Shown one piece after another: positions 10,055 through 17,800 of a DNA stretch of 64,000 nt. The position numbers and the translations under genes are program-made. The notes under the pieces were generated by a model. That model saw nothing but the letters and a program-made list of their open reading frames with translations, did no database searches and was not told where the DNA came from. Numbering within the stretch: the first letter of the stretch is position 1; every line of letters starts with the position of its first letter. Location of the stretch: assembly GCF_014656215.1 (NCBI RefSeq), contig NZ_BNBZ01000024.1:41397-105396 (forward strand), written 5' to 3'. The DNA comes from Streptomyces zaomyceticus. Lineage in GTDB: Bacteria > Actinomycetota > Actinomycetes > Streptomycetales > Streptomycetaceae.

Positions 10055-10078
10055 CGGTGGGTCGGCCGGTGGGTCGGC
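10055..10078. repeat. 12-bp tandem repeat in convergent intergenic region
   Basis: Two exact copies of CGGTGGGTCGGC (10055-10066 and 10067-10078) lie in the 176-base gap between two convergent genes, with related CGGTGGGCCGGCC words around 10027. The gap is very G+C rich and can form several hairpins, so it may end transcription from both sides. No gene is seen in it. Confidence 0.6.
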
Positions 10079-10161
10079 CGGCCGCCGCCCGGCCCGGGGA
10101 TCGGAAGGGCGGGGCGGCGTCCGGCATACCGGCTGTTCAGGTCGTGCGGGGTGTTCAGGTG

Positions 10162-11172
10162 CTACGTCGCCCGAGTCGGCGCCCGGTTCCATGGCATCCG
10201 GGACCACGGGAGGGCCAGTTCGGTCTGGTCGGTGATCTCCCGGGGGGTGAGCTGGGTGAGGGGTCTGGCTTCGCGGTGGCGAGTGTAGACGGAGTCGATG
10301 TAGCGGTGGCCGGTGTCGGGGGCGATGAAGAGGACGGTCCGGTCGGGCGTACGTCCGTGTTCGTGGTGGGCGGCGAGATAGGCGGCGCCGGTCGACAGGC
10401 CCGCGAAGACGGCGTGGCGGCGCAGGAGGTCGACGGTGCCGGACAGGGCGGCGTCGAAGGAGATCCAGTGCAGGGTGTCGTACAGCTCGTGGCAGACGTT
10501 CTCGAAGGGGATGGAGCTGCCGATGCCGGCGATGATGATGTCGGGGTCGGAGGTGTGCTGGGCGCCGAAGGTGAGGCTGCCGTAGGGCTGGACGCCGACG
10601 AGTTCGACGTCGGTCGGGCCGTCGTCCGCCGCACGTAGATAGCGGGTGAGCGCACCGGTGGAGGCGCCGGAGCCGACTCCGCCGACGACGGTGAGCCGGT
10701 CCGTCCCTGTCTCCGCGCGGACGCGGTCGGCGATCGCGCGGTAGCCGAGGTAGTGGATGTCGTCGTGGTACTGCCGCATCCAGTGGTAGTGGGGGTGTGC
10801 CGCGAGGATCTCGTGGACCCGCTCGACCCGGCGCTTCTGGTCGAGTTTGAGGTCGTCGCAGGGTTCCATCTGCTCCAGGGTGGCACCGAGTACGGCGAGC
10901 TGGGTGCGCAGGGTGTGGTCGACCGTGGTCGAGCCGACGATGTGGCAGTGCATGCCGTGCCGGTGGCAGGCCAGGGCGAGGGCGTAGGCGTAGATGCCGC
11001 TGGAGCTGTCGAGGAGGGTGTCTCCCCGCCGTACGGCCCCGGTGTCGATGAGGTGGCGCACCGCGGCGAGCGCGGAGACCACCTTCATCGTCTCAAAGCG
11101 CAGGCAGACGAGCCGTTCGTCGAGACGTATCAGGTCGGGCCGGCCGATCGCCTCGGCGATGTGCTGGTCCAT
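10162..11172 (-). CDS. CysK/SbnA-like PLP-dependent beta-replacement enzyme
   Basis: This 336-residue fold-type II PLP enzyme belongs to the cysteine synthase/SbnA superfamily. The likely Schiff-base lysine is K30 in RFETMKVVSAL. The asparagine-loop equivalent is SSSGI at 56-60, the phosphate-binding glycine loop is GGVGSGAST at 164-172, GLSTGAAYLAA is at 258-268 and APDTGHRY is near 284-291. Start ATG 11172 has AAGGAG seven bases upstream. Its first 80 bases overlap the end of the kinase gene in another frame. Family enzymes replace an activated beta-substituent of Ser or Thr with a nucleophile; SbnA uses O-phosphoserine and glutamate. A hydroxy-amino-acid kinase encoded just upstream suggests a phosphorylated Ser or Thr substrate here. 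The loop sequences are unusual (ETMK rather than GSVKD), so plain cysteine synthase is unlikely. Confidence 0.82.
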   Translation of the reverse strand: MDQHIAEAIGRPDLIRLDERLVCLRFETMKVVSALAAVRHLIDTGAVRRGDTLLDSSSGIYAYALALACHRHGMHCHIVGSTTVDHTLRTQLAVLGATLEQMEPCDDLKLDQKRRVERVHEILAAHPHYHWMRQYHDDIHYLGYRAIADRVRAETGTDRLTVVGGVGSGASTGALTRYLRAADDGPTDVELVGVQPYGSLTFGAQHTSDPDIIIAGIGSSIPFENVCHELYDTLHWISFDAALSGTVDLLRRHAVFAGLSTGAAYLAAHHEHGRTPDRTVLFIAPDTGHRYIDSVYTRHREARPLTQLTPREITDQTELALPWSRMPWNRAPTRAT

Positions 11173-12196
11173 CGAGGAGCTCCTTGGTGGTGGGGGTGAG
11201 GGTCGTGCGGCCGGCGAAGGTCGCGAAGGTGCGGGTGGTGGGGATGCCGTGGACCCTCAGGGCGTGCCGGCATGCGCGTACGCGGTGTCGCAGATCCCCC
11301 GGCGCCGCCGGATCGAACAGGACGCCCGCCACGGATCCGCTGTGCGCGATCTGGACGCCCGCCGCTCCGAAACGGTGTGCGATCGCGGTCATGGCGGCGA
11401 ACTCCGGGTGGTTCAGGACCTGTTGCCCGCGTCGGGCGCTCGCCGTGGCCACCTTGCCCAGGAGTCGTACGTCGCCGGTCTCCATCGCGCGGCGCAGCAG
11501 GGCGCGAAGCCGCTCGAACTCCTGGAGATCCGCGTCGCCGACCTCTCGTTCCGGCAGGGCGAGGGTGTCGACGGGCTCTCCCCCTCCGAGGGTGCAGCCC
11601 ACGACGACGAGAGGCGGCAGGGCCGGACCGAGCACCTCCAGGATCCGGCCCTCTCGCTGGGCGAAGAGGACGGGGCGGGCGTCGAGCATCAGCGGGTCGC
11701 TGGCCCGTTCCGCCCGCACGGCGAGCCGGGCGACGGTGTCGGGTGCGAGGCGGAGTCCGTACGAGTCGGCGACCGCGCGGACGGTCGCGATGACGTCGCT
11801 GGTCGAGCTGCCCATGCCGAGGCCCACCGGTACGTCACCGGCGAGCCTCAACTCGCCTCCGCAGGGCGGCAGTCCCGCGCGCCGGGCGCACTCGACGCTC
11901 GCCAGGGTCGCGGCGTGCGCGGCCTTCGTACGGTCCGCGGGGACGACGGTGAGCGCCTCGGCCGGTGTGCCGGGCCGACGCAGGAACTCGGCGCGACTGC
12001 CGGGGCCGGCCATGGGGAGGGTGACCAGGCCCGCGCACCGGTGTCCGACGGCGTCGAGGAAGACACCTTGGAGGAGTTCGCCGTGGTGGCAGGGGGCGTG
12101 CCCCCTGCCGGTGGTTCCGCGGGCTTCGGGATCGGCTTCGTGGCCGGGGGCGGGCTGCCGGGTGGCGAGTGGGGTCGGGTGCGGGGCGGGGGTCAT
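11093..12196 (-). CDS. GHMP kinase, PduX/L-threonine-kinase-like
   Basis: This 367-residue GHMP-superfamily kinase resembles PduX-type L-threonine kinases. GHAPCHHGELLQG at 32-44 matches the PduX N-terminal GTCGELxQG region. PVGLGMGSSTSDV at 123-135 is the ATP-binding Pro-x3-Gly-x2-Ser-Ser loop. AHSGSVAGVLFDP near the C-terminus is the third GHMP motif. The start is ATG 12196, overlapping the DUF364 stop by four bases; a longer frame to 12475 lies inside DUF364 and is not used. PduX makes O-phospho-L-threonine for cobalamin synthesis in Salmonella. Here no cobalamin gene is near, and the next gene is a beta-replacement PLP enzyme, so the product probably feeds that enzyme. Whether Ser or Thr is used cannot be told from sequence. 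Confidence 0.82.
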   Translation of the reverse strand: MTPAPHPTPLATRQPAPGHEADPEARGTTGRGHAPCHHGELLQGVFLDAVGHRCAGLVTLPMAGPGSRAEFLRRPGTPAEALTVVPADRTKAAHAATLASVECARRAGLPPCGGELRLAGDVPVGLGMGSSTSDVIATVRAVADSYGLRLAPDTVARLAVRAERASDPLMLDARPVLFAQREGRILEVLGPALPPLVVVGCTLGGGEPVDTLALPEREVGDADLQEFERLRALLRRAMETGDVRLLGKVATASARRGQQVLNHPEFAAMTAIAHRFGAAGVQIAHSGSVAGVLFDPAAPGDLRHRVRACRHALRVHGIPTTRTFATFAGRTTLTPTTKELLDGPAHRRGDRPARPDTSRRTARLPAL

Positions 12197-13041
12197 GCGC
12201 CGTCCTCCGCGCGGTAGCGGTAGAGCACCGTCTCGTCGGCGCTGAACTGGGAGAAGGGGAAGGGCTCCGCCGACAGTGCGGTGACGCCGGAGCCGAGGAA
12301 GGCGCGGGCGACGGCGCTGCCGGACTGCGCGTAGACGATGAGCGGGATGCCGCGAGCGCGGCAGCGCTCCAGGATCGTGTCGAACGAGCCGTTGCTCAGG
12401 GTCATTCCCGTCGCGACGACCGCCTCGGCCCGGTCGAGGACCTCGTGCATGTCGTCGGTGACGGGGTCGCCCCACTGGGTGGCCTTGAGGTTGAAGTCGC
12501 AGGGCAGGGGTTCGCCGCCGCGTTCGCGGATCGCGGCGACCAGCGGGTTGACCACGCCGATGAGGCCGACCTTCGCTCCTGCCCCGGTGTCGAGCAGACC
12601 GGCGATGGCCGCGTCGCGGGCCTTCGCCCTGACCTCCGGTGTACCGGCGGGGAGGGTGACGGGCTCCGCGGCGCCTTCGTCGGCGGCCACCCTGTGCGGC
12701 CGGGCGTGGGAGAGGTAGGCGTCGAGCGCCGCGATCCTCAGGGGGCGCGGGGCGTCACGCAGCAGGACGTCGAGCGGCGCGCCGGAGAAGTCCTGAGGGA
12801 TCGACGGGGTGAGCTCGCCTGCTTCGAAGGCGCAGCCGCCGAAGGTGCCTCCGAGGCGGACGAGGACGTACTGGTTGAGATAGGTGGTGTCGCCGCCGGC
12901 GAGGCGGGTGCCGTGGTGGATCCAGAAGACGCTGGTCGCGACGAGTTCGGAGGGCGGCCGGCCGTGTTCGCCTGCCAGGACCGCCGCGACGAGCGTGTCG
13001 ACGGAGGCCGGGGCAGTAGTGGTCGGGGTGTTCCGGGGCAT
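12193..13041 (-). CDS. DUF364 putative heavy-metal-chelation protein
   Basis: This 282-residue cytoplasmic protein resembles the DUF4213/DUF364 families described as putative heavy-metal chelation domains, with a C-terminal Rossmann-like part (KVGLIGVVNPLVAAIRERG; VVATGMTLSNGSFDTIL). DUF364 genes often accompany metal or metallophore transporters. Start ATG 13041 has a GAAAGGA ribosome binding site. Longer in-frame sequence upstream is the shadow of the ABC ATPase gene. It lies 32 bases after the ATPase gene and overlaps the kinase gene by four bases. A role in releasing or sensing metal from an imported complex is inferred; the enzymatic activity of the family is not established. Confidence 0.82.
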   Translation of the reverse strand: MPRNTPTTTAPASVDTLVAAVLAGEHGRPPSELVATSVFWIHHGTRLAGGDTTYLNQYVLVRLGGTFGGCAFEAGELTPSIPQDFSGAPLDVLLRDAPRPLRIAALDAYLSHARPHRVAADEGAAEPVTLPAGTPEVRAKARDAAIAGLLDTGAGAKVGLIGVVNPLVAAIRERGGEPLPCDFNLKATQWGDPVTDDMHEVLDRAEAVVATGMTLSNGSFDTILERCRARGIPLIVYAQSGSAVARAFLGSGVTALSAEPFPFSQFSADETVLYRYRAEDGA

Positions 13042-13073
13042 GGGATTCCTTTCGTCCGGGTTGGAGCCGGGTT

Positions 13074-13886
13074 TCACGAAGCGGTGGGCTGAGGTGTCGG
13101 GGACTCGGCGCGAAGGCGCGAGCCGAGGGGACCGCGGTAGGTGACGGCCGGTTGTCCCAGCGCGTCGGTGGTGAGTTCGGCGTCCACCTCGAAGACCTCG
13201 GCGAGCCGCTCGGCGGTCAGGACGGCGGCGGGGGGTCCGGAGGCGACGAGGCGTCCGTGGTGCAGGAGCAGCAGCCGGTCGCAGTACCGGGCCGCGAGCG
13301 AGAGGTCGTGCAGGGCGACCAGCACGGTCCGGTCGGCGCCGCTCAGCAGTTCCATCAGTTCCAGTTGGTGTTTGACGTCGAGGTGGTTGGTGGGTTCGTC
13401 GAGCAGCAGGGCGTACGGCTGCTGGGCGAGCGCACGGGCGATGTGGGCGCGCTGGCGCTCGCCACCCGACAGCGCCTTCCAGGCCCGGTCGGCGAGCGGG
13501 GTGAGGCCGACGGCGTCGAGGGCCGCGGCGATCACCGCCCGGTCGGTGGCGTCCGGTCCGCGCCAGCGGTCCCGGAACGGGGTGCGTCCCAGACCCACGA
13601 CGTCGGTGACCCGCAGATCGCTGTCGGTGCCCGAGTCCTGTGCGACGAAGGCGATGTGACGGGCGATCCGGCGCGCGCTCCAGTCCCGCACGGACTCGCC
13701 GTCGTACCGGACGGAGCCGGTGTCGGGAGCGCGGAGGCCGGCCAGGCAGCGGAGCAGGGACGACTTCCCGGAGCCGTTGGGGCCGAGCAGCCCGACCGTC
13801 TCGCCGGGAGCGATCGCCGCGCTCACCTCGCGTACGACCGTTGTGCCGGCCACCGACCAGCTCAGGTTCTCCGCGGTGATCCTCAC
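13074..13886 (-). CDS. FecE/FhuC-type ABC transporter ATP-binding protein
   Basis: This 270-residue ABC ATPase has Walker A GPNGSGKS (35-42), Q-loop VAQDSG, signature LSGGERQR, Walker B YALLLDEPTNHLD and switch His in ALHDLSLAA. LDEPTNHLDVKHQLELM is typical of iron-siderophore/B12 (FecCDE-type) importers. The start is ATG 13886, overlapping the permease stop by four bases. It energises uptake with the permease and binding protein encoded upstream. Substrate class, a metal complex, is inferred from family and from the Zur-like box upstream of the operon. Confidence 0.92.
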   Translation of the reverse strand: MRITAENLSWSVAGTTVVREVSAAIAPGETVGLLGPNGSGKSSLLRCLAGLRAPDTGSVRYDGESVRDWSARRIARHIAFVAQDSGTDSDLRVTDVVGLGRTPFRDRWRGPDATDRAVIAAALDAVGLTPLADRAWKALSGGERQRAHIARALAQQPYALLLDEPTNHLDVKHQLELMELLSGADRTVLVALHDLSLAARYCDRLLLLHHGRLVASGPPAAVLTAERLAEVFEVDAELTTDALGQPAVTYRGPLGSRLRAESPTPQPTAS

Positions 13887-15178
13887 AGCTCACCCCTCTT
13901 GCGCAGGACGAGAAGGAACAGCGGTACGCCGAGCAGAGCGGTGATCACGCCGACGGGAACCTCCCGGGGCGCGAAGGCGATCCGCGCGAGGGCGTCCGTC
14001 CACACGAGGAACACCGCGCCCGCGAGCGCCGCGTACGGCAGCAGCACCCGGTGCAGGGGGCCGACGAGGAACCGCACCCCGTGGGGAACGATCAGCCCGA
14101 CGAAGCCGATGGCACCCACGGTGGCCACCGCGACCGCCGTCAGTGCGGCCGTCACCACGAGCAGCAGCATCCTCGTGTGCCGTACGCCGATGCCGAGGGA
14201 GGTGGCGGTGTCGCTGCCGAACGCGAGCCCGTCGAGGGCGTTCGAGCACAGCCACGCCGCCGCCAGTCCCAGCGGGGTGACGATCGCGCAGACCACGACG
14301 GTGTCCCAGCGGGCCGGTGCCATCGAGCCGAGCAGCCAGTGGGTGACGGCCCGTGTGGTGTCCGCGTCCGCCGAGGCCATGAGGACCAGCGAGGTCAGCG
14401 CGGTGAGGAGCTGACCCACGACCACTCCGGTGAGCACGATCCGGACGGAGTCGAGACCGGTGCGCCGGAGCAGGAGGAGGAGCAGGCCGAAGGCGAGCAG
14501 CGCGCCGGCGAGCGCGCCGCCGGTGACGCCGAGCGTGCTCGCGCCGATCCCGAGGACGACGACCGTGACGGCGCCGGTCGAGGCGCCGGAGGAGACGCCC
14601 AGGAGGTAGGGGTCGGCGAGCGCGTTGCGGGTGACCGCCTGGAGCACCGCTCCGCACACGGCGAGCGAGGCGCCGACGAGTGCGGCCATCAGTACGCGCG
14701 GCAGACGGAGGTCCCAGATGAGCGAGTCGAGCAGTGGGGGGAGCGGCTCCACGTCCAGGCCGATCCGGGTGCCGAGGGCGCGGGCGAGGTCGGTCCAGCC
14801 GAGGTCGGCGGTGCCGATGCGTACGGCCGCGGCGAGGGAGGTCGTGAGGACGACGGTGGCGAGGAGGAGCAGGAGGAGGGGGCGGGCCGACCGCCCCGCC
14901 CCTGCGCGCCGCCCCGCCACGGCGGGCCGGGCGATGGCGACGGGCCGAGGGGCGAGGACGGGCCGGGTGGCGAGGACGGCCCCCTCCTCCCCCGCCGAAC
15001 CCGCCGCGGCGGGCCGGGCGGTGGTGACGCGCCCCTCCTCCCCCACCGGCTCGCGGTCATGGCCGTGTTCCCTGTCATGTACGTCTCCCCGTCCATCACC
15101 TCGTCCGTCGCCGTGTCCACGGGCCGAGGGGCGCAAGAGGTCGGCCGCATTGCTGCCGGTCGGCGGGTCAGCGGACAT
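13883..15178 (-). CDS. FecCD-type permease with His/Asp-rich N-terminal tail
   Basis: This 431-residue FecCD/BtuC-family permease has about ten membrane segments from residue 100 on and the family segments GVSSGASTGA and GAIGFVGLIVPH. It is about 90 residues longer at the N-terminus than usual. The extra cytoplasmic tail holds a His/Asp/Gly-rich stretch at about 21-42 (H22, H34, H38, H40 among many Asp), which could bind zinc or another metal. Start ATG 15178 overlaps the binding-protein gene by 11 bases. A shorter start cannot be excluded, but GTG at residue 51 would remove the His-rich part. It forms the importer channel with the neighbouring ATPase. Confidence 0.88.
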   Translation of the reverse strand: MSADPPTGSNAADLLRPSARGHGDGRGDGRGDVHDREHGHDREPVGEEGRVTTARPAAAGSAGEEGAVLATRPVLAPRPVAIARPAVAGRRAGAGRSARPLLLLLLATVVLTTSLAAAVRIGTADLGWTDLARALGTRIGLDVEPLPPLLDSLIWDLRLPRVLMAALVGASLAVCGAVLQAVTRNALADPYLLGVSSGASTGAVTVVVLGIGASTLGVTGGALAGALLAFGLLLLLLRRTGLDSVRIVLTGVVVGQLLTALTSLVLMASADADTTRAVTHWLLGSMAPARWDTVVVCAIVTPLGLAAAWLCSNALDGLAFGSDTATSLGIGVRHTRMLLLVVTAALTAVAVATVGAIGFVGLIVPHGVRFLVGPLHRVLLPYAALAGAVFLVWTDALARIAFAPREVPVGVITALLGVPLFLLVLRKRGEL

Positions 15179-16229
15179 GACCGAGGTCCTTCATGCCCTG
15201 GGCGATGAGCCCGAGGGCGTGTACGGAGCGCACCGAGGGGTCCAGTTCGATGCCCGGCACCTCGAGGATCTTGTCGTCGCGGACGGCGGCCAGCCGGGAG
15301 ATCACCGGGTGGCCGGTCATCGTGGCCCGCTTCTCGGCGGCGCTGTCGCCGGGCCGACCGCGTTCGGAGAGGTCGCCGATGACGATGAAGTCGGGGTTCC
15401 GGCGGGCGACTTCCTCCCAGGAGACCTCCGGCCAGTCCTCGGCGACGTCGTCGAAGACGTTCTTCGCTCCGACGATCCGGCTCATCTCGCTGGGGAGACT
15501 CGTGCCGCCCGCCACGTACGGCATGCCGTTGAAGACCGAGTAGAGGTAGACGACGGTCGGCCGGTCGGCGCCCCCGGGCACCTTGGCGGCGTTCCTTCCC
15601 GCGCCGGCGACCGCGGCACGCTGGTCGGCCGCGAGCTCGGCGGCCCTCTTCTCGGCGCCGAAGAGCTTCCCCAGGTTCTCGTAGTCGGAGAAGAGCAGCT
15701 CGAAGGGGGTCGTGCCGGGCGGGTTGTGTTCGGGGCAGTCCACGGCGCTGACGAAGGTGGGGACCTTGAGGGCGTCCAGCTCCTCGCGGGTGCCGGCCCG
15801 GTCCTGGGTGTAGAGGTCGGTGGAACCGGCGACGACGAAATCCGGCGTGGCGGCACGCAGTTGCTCGCCGGTGGCGATCTTCGGGGCGATGACCGGAACG
15901 GTGGCGTAGGCGGCTTCGTACACGGCGGGGATCTTCGTCTTGAGGTTGGCCGTGCCGGCCATCCGGTCCTGCAGTCCGAGTTCGAGGAGTGTCTCGGTCG
16001 ACGTCTGGTCCAGGGCGACGGTCCGCTTCGGGGGCCCGGAGAGGGAGAGTTCGCGGCCGCAGCTGGTGACGGAGACGGGCTTCGCCGCGCCGGTCCCGGC
16101 GGTGGTGCGGGTACCGGACGGGGCGGTGGATCCGCCGGCGCCGTCGGAAGCTCCGCCGGCCGCGGCGGAACAGCCCGCCGTGGCGAGGGCGAGGGTCAGG
16201 GCGATACCGAGTCGGACGGGGTGGCGCAT
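15168..16229 (-). CDS. Metal-chelate ABC transporter substrate-binding lipoprotein
   Basis: This 353-residue FecB/BtuF-type (cluster A-2) periplasmic binding protein, class III, has an N-terminal signal ending in the lipobox-like ATAGC, then a Gly/Ser/Thr-rich linker. The fold includes GPPKRTVALDQTSTETLLELG and NPDFIVIGDL, typical of siderophore- or cobalamin-binding proteins. The start is ATG 16229 with CGGAGAA upstream; a longer frame to 17795 is the antisense shadow of the exporter. It is the first gene of a six-gene operon and lies about 77 bases downstream of the Zur-like palindrome. The ligand is not predictable from sequence; a zinc or other metal chelate is inferred from the box. Confidence 0.9.
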   Translation of the reverse strand: MRHPVRLGIALTLALATAGCSAAAGGASDGAGGSTAPSGTRTTAGTGAAKPVSVTSCGRELSLSGPPKRTVALDQTSTETLLELGLQDRMAGTANLKTKIPAVYEAAYATVPVIAPKIATGEQLRAATPDFVVAGSTDLYTQDRAGTREELDALKVPTFVSAVDCPEHNPPGTTPFELLFSDYENLGKLFGAEKRAAELAADQRAAVAGAGRNAAKVPGGADRPTVVYLYSVFNGMPYVAGGTSLPSEMSRIVGAKNVFDDVAEDWPEVSWEEVARRNPDFIVIGDLSERGRPGDSAAEKRATMTGHPVISRLAAVRDDKILEVPGIELDPSVRSVHALGLIAQGMKDLGHVR

Positions 16230-16305
16230 GGGTTCTCCGGTCTGGGAGTGACGGGCGTGGGTGTTGTCGTGCACCGGGCAGGAGTGCCGCGTTCGAAGGG
16301 TACTG

Positions 16306-16326
16306 TAATGGCAATCATTTTCATTA
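16306..16326. promoter_or_regulatory. Zur-like operator between divergent metal genes
   Basis: This 21-bp palindrome has outer arms TAATG/CATTA and inner AAT-C-ATT; only the two base pairs between them are unpaired. The core on the minus strand reads TGAAAATGATTGCCA, which differs little from the published actinobacterial Zur consensus TGAAAATGATTTTCA. It sits between the operon starting at 16229 (minus) and the exporter gene starting at 16383 (plus). A -10-like TACAGT on the minus strand (16302-16307) abuts the box, so a bound repressor would block the import/biosynthesis promoter. It is an A+T island in very G+C-rich DNA. A related Fur-family regulator is an alternative. Confidence 0.78.
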
Positions 16327-16382
16327 ACGACCCCGGGGGCGGTTCCACGACCCGCCTCCCACCTCCGAGGAGCGACCCCAAC

Positions 16383-17645
16383 GTGTCCACCACACCCACG
16401 TCGGCGACACCCGAGTCCCCCGCCCCACCCACGCGTTCGGTCCTCCGTGACCCCGCGTTCCTGCGGCTGTGGGCGGGCACCACCGCCTCGGGCCTCGCGA
16501 CCTGGGCGCTGCCCTTCGTCCTCGGGCTCGCCGTACTCCACCGCGATCTCGGCGCCGCCGGCCTCGGCCTGGTCCTCGCCGCCCGCACCGCCGGCTTCCT
16601 CGCCGCCGTCGCCGTCGGAGGCGTGCTGGCCGACCGGCACTCCCGCCGTGCCGTCGTCCTCTGGTCGGCCCTCGCGGCCGGAGCCGCCGCACCTCTGCTC
16701 GCCGCCGGCCTCGGCCGCTCGGTGGTGCTGATGACGGCCGCCGCCGCCCTCGCCGGCGCCGGGCAGGGCGCCTGCCGCCCGGCCTTCCAGGCGCTCACCG
16801 CCGAAACCGTCGACCCGGATCGGCGCCAGCAGGCCAACGCCGCCATGACCATGGCGGTACGCGGTTCCACTCTCGGCGGCCCCGCCCTGACCGCACTGCT
16901 CGCGGCCTTCCTCGACGTCCGGACCCTGCTGCTCGGCATCGGCCTGCTGTGGCTGATCGCGGCGCTGGTCCCGGGCGGCGGCAGCGCGGCAGCGGACAAG
17001 GAGCTCCCCGCCCCGGGCGCCGGCGGATTCCGCGCCGAGTTCATGGAAGGCATACGCGAGGCCCGCCTGCACCCCTGGTTCCTCGCCGGCCTCGCCGCCC
17101 TCGTCGCCGTCATCGCGCTCGGCTACTCCGCCACCAGCGTCGCGCTGCCCCTGATCAGCCGGGACCGCTACGGCACCGAGTGGGTGCTGGCCGCGGCGAT
17201 GACCGCGTACACCGTCGGCGCGCTCGGCGGGGCCCTGGTCATCGCCCGCCGGCGGCCGCGCTCCCAGGGGTGGGCCGCGTTCGCCGGGCTCGCCGCGTAC
17301 GGCTTCGCACCGCTGAGCCTGATGCTGCCGGTGCACCCGGGCGTGGTCGTCGCCGCGTACGCCGTCGCCGGGATCGGCATCGAGCTCTTCAACGTGCCCT
17401 GGTTCACGGCCACTCAGCGCGAGGTGGCGCCGGACAAGCTGGCCCGGGTCTCCTCGCTGGACTTCCTGGTGTCCTACGGCCTCGCGCCCGTCGGCCTCGC
17501 CCTGATCGCCCCCGCCATCGACCTCTTCGGCGTCACCGCGGTCCTCGCCGGGTGCGCGGCCGCCTGCTTCCTCGTACCGGCCGCGGCGGCCCTCGTCCCC
17601 AGCGCCCGTCACTTCGCCCGGACGGATCCGGCGACGAAGGACTGA
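16383..17645 (+). CDS. MFS exporter (EntS-like)
   Basis: This 420-residue major facilitator protein has about 12 membrane segments and the loop-2 motif GGVLADRHSRR typical of MFS drug/siderophore exporters. RDPAFLRLWAGTT at the start of helix 1 is common in EntS-like exporters. The start chosen is GTG 16383 with GAGGAG ten bases upstream. An in-frame ATG at 16309 lies inside the Zur-like palindrome and would add a non-conserved tail. The gene diverges from the importer operon across that palindrome, so co-regulation is likely. Export of the small molecule made by the kinase and PLP enzyme is a reasonable inference; a generic drug exporter is the alternative. Confidence 0.88.
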   Translation: MSTTPTSATPESPAPPTRSVLRDPAFLRLWAGTTASGLATWALPFVLGLAVLHRDLGAAGLGLVLAARTAGFLAAVAVGGVLADRHSRRAVVLWSALAAGAAAPLLAAGLGRSVVLMTAAAALAGAGQGACRPAFQALTAETVDPDRRQQANAAMTMAVRGSTLGGPALTALLAAFLDVRTLLLGIGLLWLIAALVPGGGSAAADKELPAPGAGGFRAEFMEGIREARLHPWFLAGLAALVAVIALGYSATSVALPLISRDRYGTEWVLAAAMTAYTVGALGGALVIARRRPRSQGWAAFAGLAAYGFAPLSLMLPVHPGVVVAAYAVAGIGIELFNVPWFTATQREVAPDKLARVSSLDFLVSYGLAPVGLALIAPAIDLFGVTAVLAGCAAACFLVPAAAALVPSARHFARTDPATKD

Positions 17646-17688
17646 GGCCGGGGTCGGTGTCCTGGCCGGACCGGCCGGGTGCGCTCCA

Positions 17689-17737
17689 CACGCCGACGGG
17701 TCGCTCCCGCTTCCGTGGGAAGCGGCCCGTCGGCGTG
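17689..17737. terminator. Stem-loop downstream of the MFS gene
   Basis: The left arm CACGCCGACGGGTCGCTCCC (17689-17708) pairs with the right arm at 17717-17737 through about 19 base pairs with two imperfections and a loop of about eight bases. No U-tract follows, as is usual in Streptomyces. It lies 44 bases after the exporter stop. Confidence 0.75.
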
Positions 17738-17800
17738 CGGTCCTGAGACAGCGTTCAAATCGTTTGCACGGGGCTCCGTCATCTGCGATCGTCACGCCCC

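Noticed and set aside
16309..16382. Upstream ATG start for the MFS exporter
   Set aside because: It lies inside the Zur-like palindrome, lacks a ribosome binding site and adds a non-conserved tail; GTG 16383 has GAGGAG.
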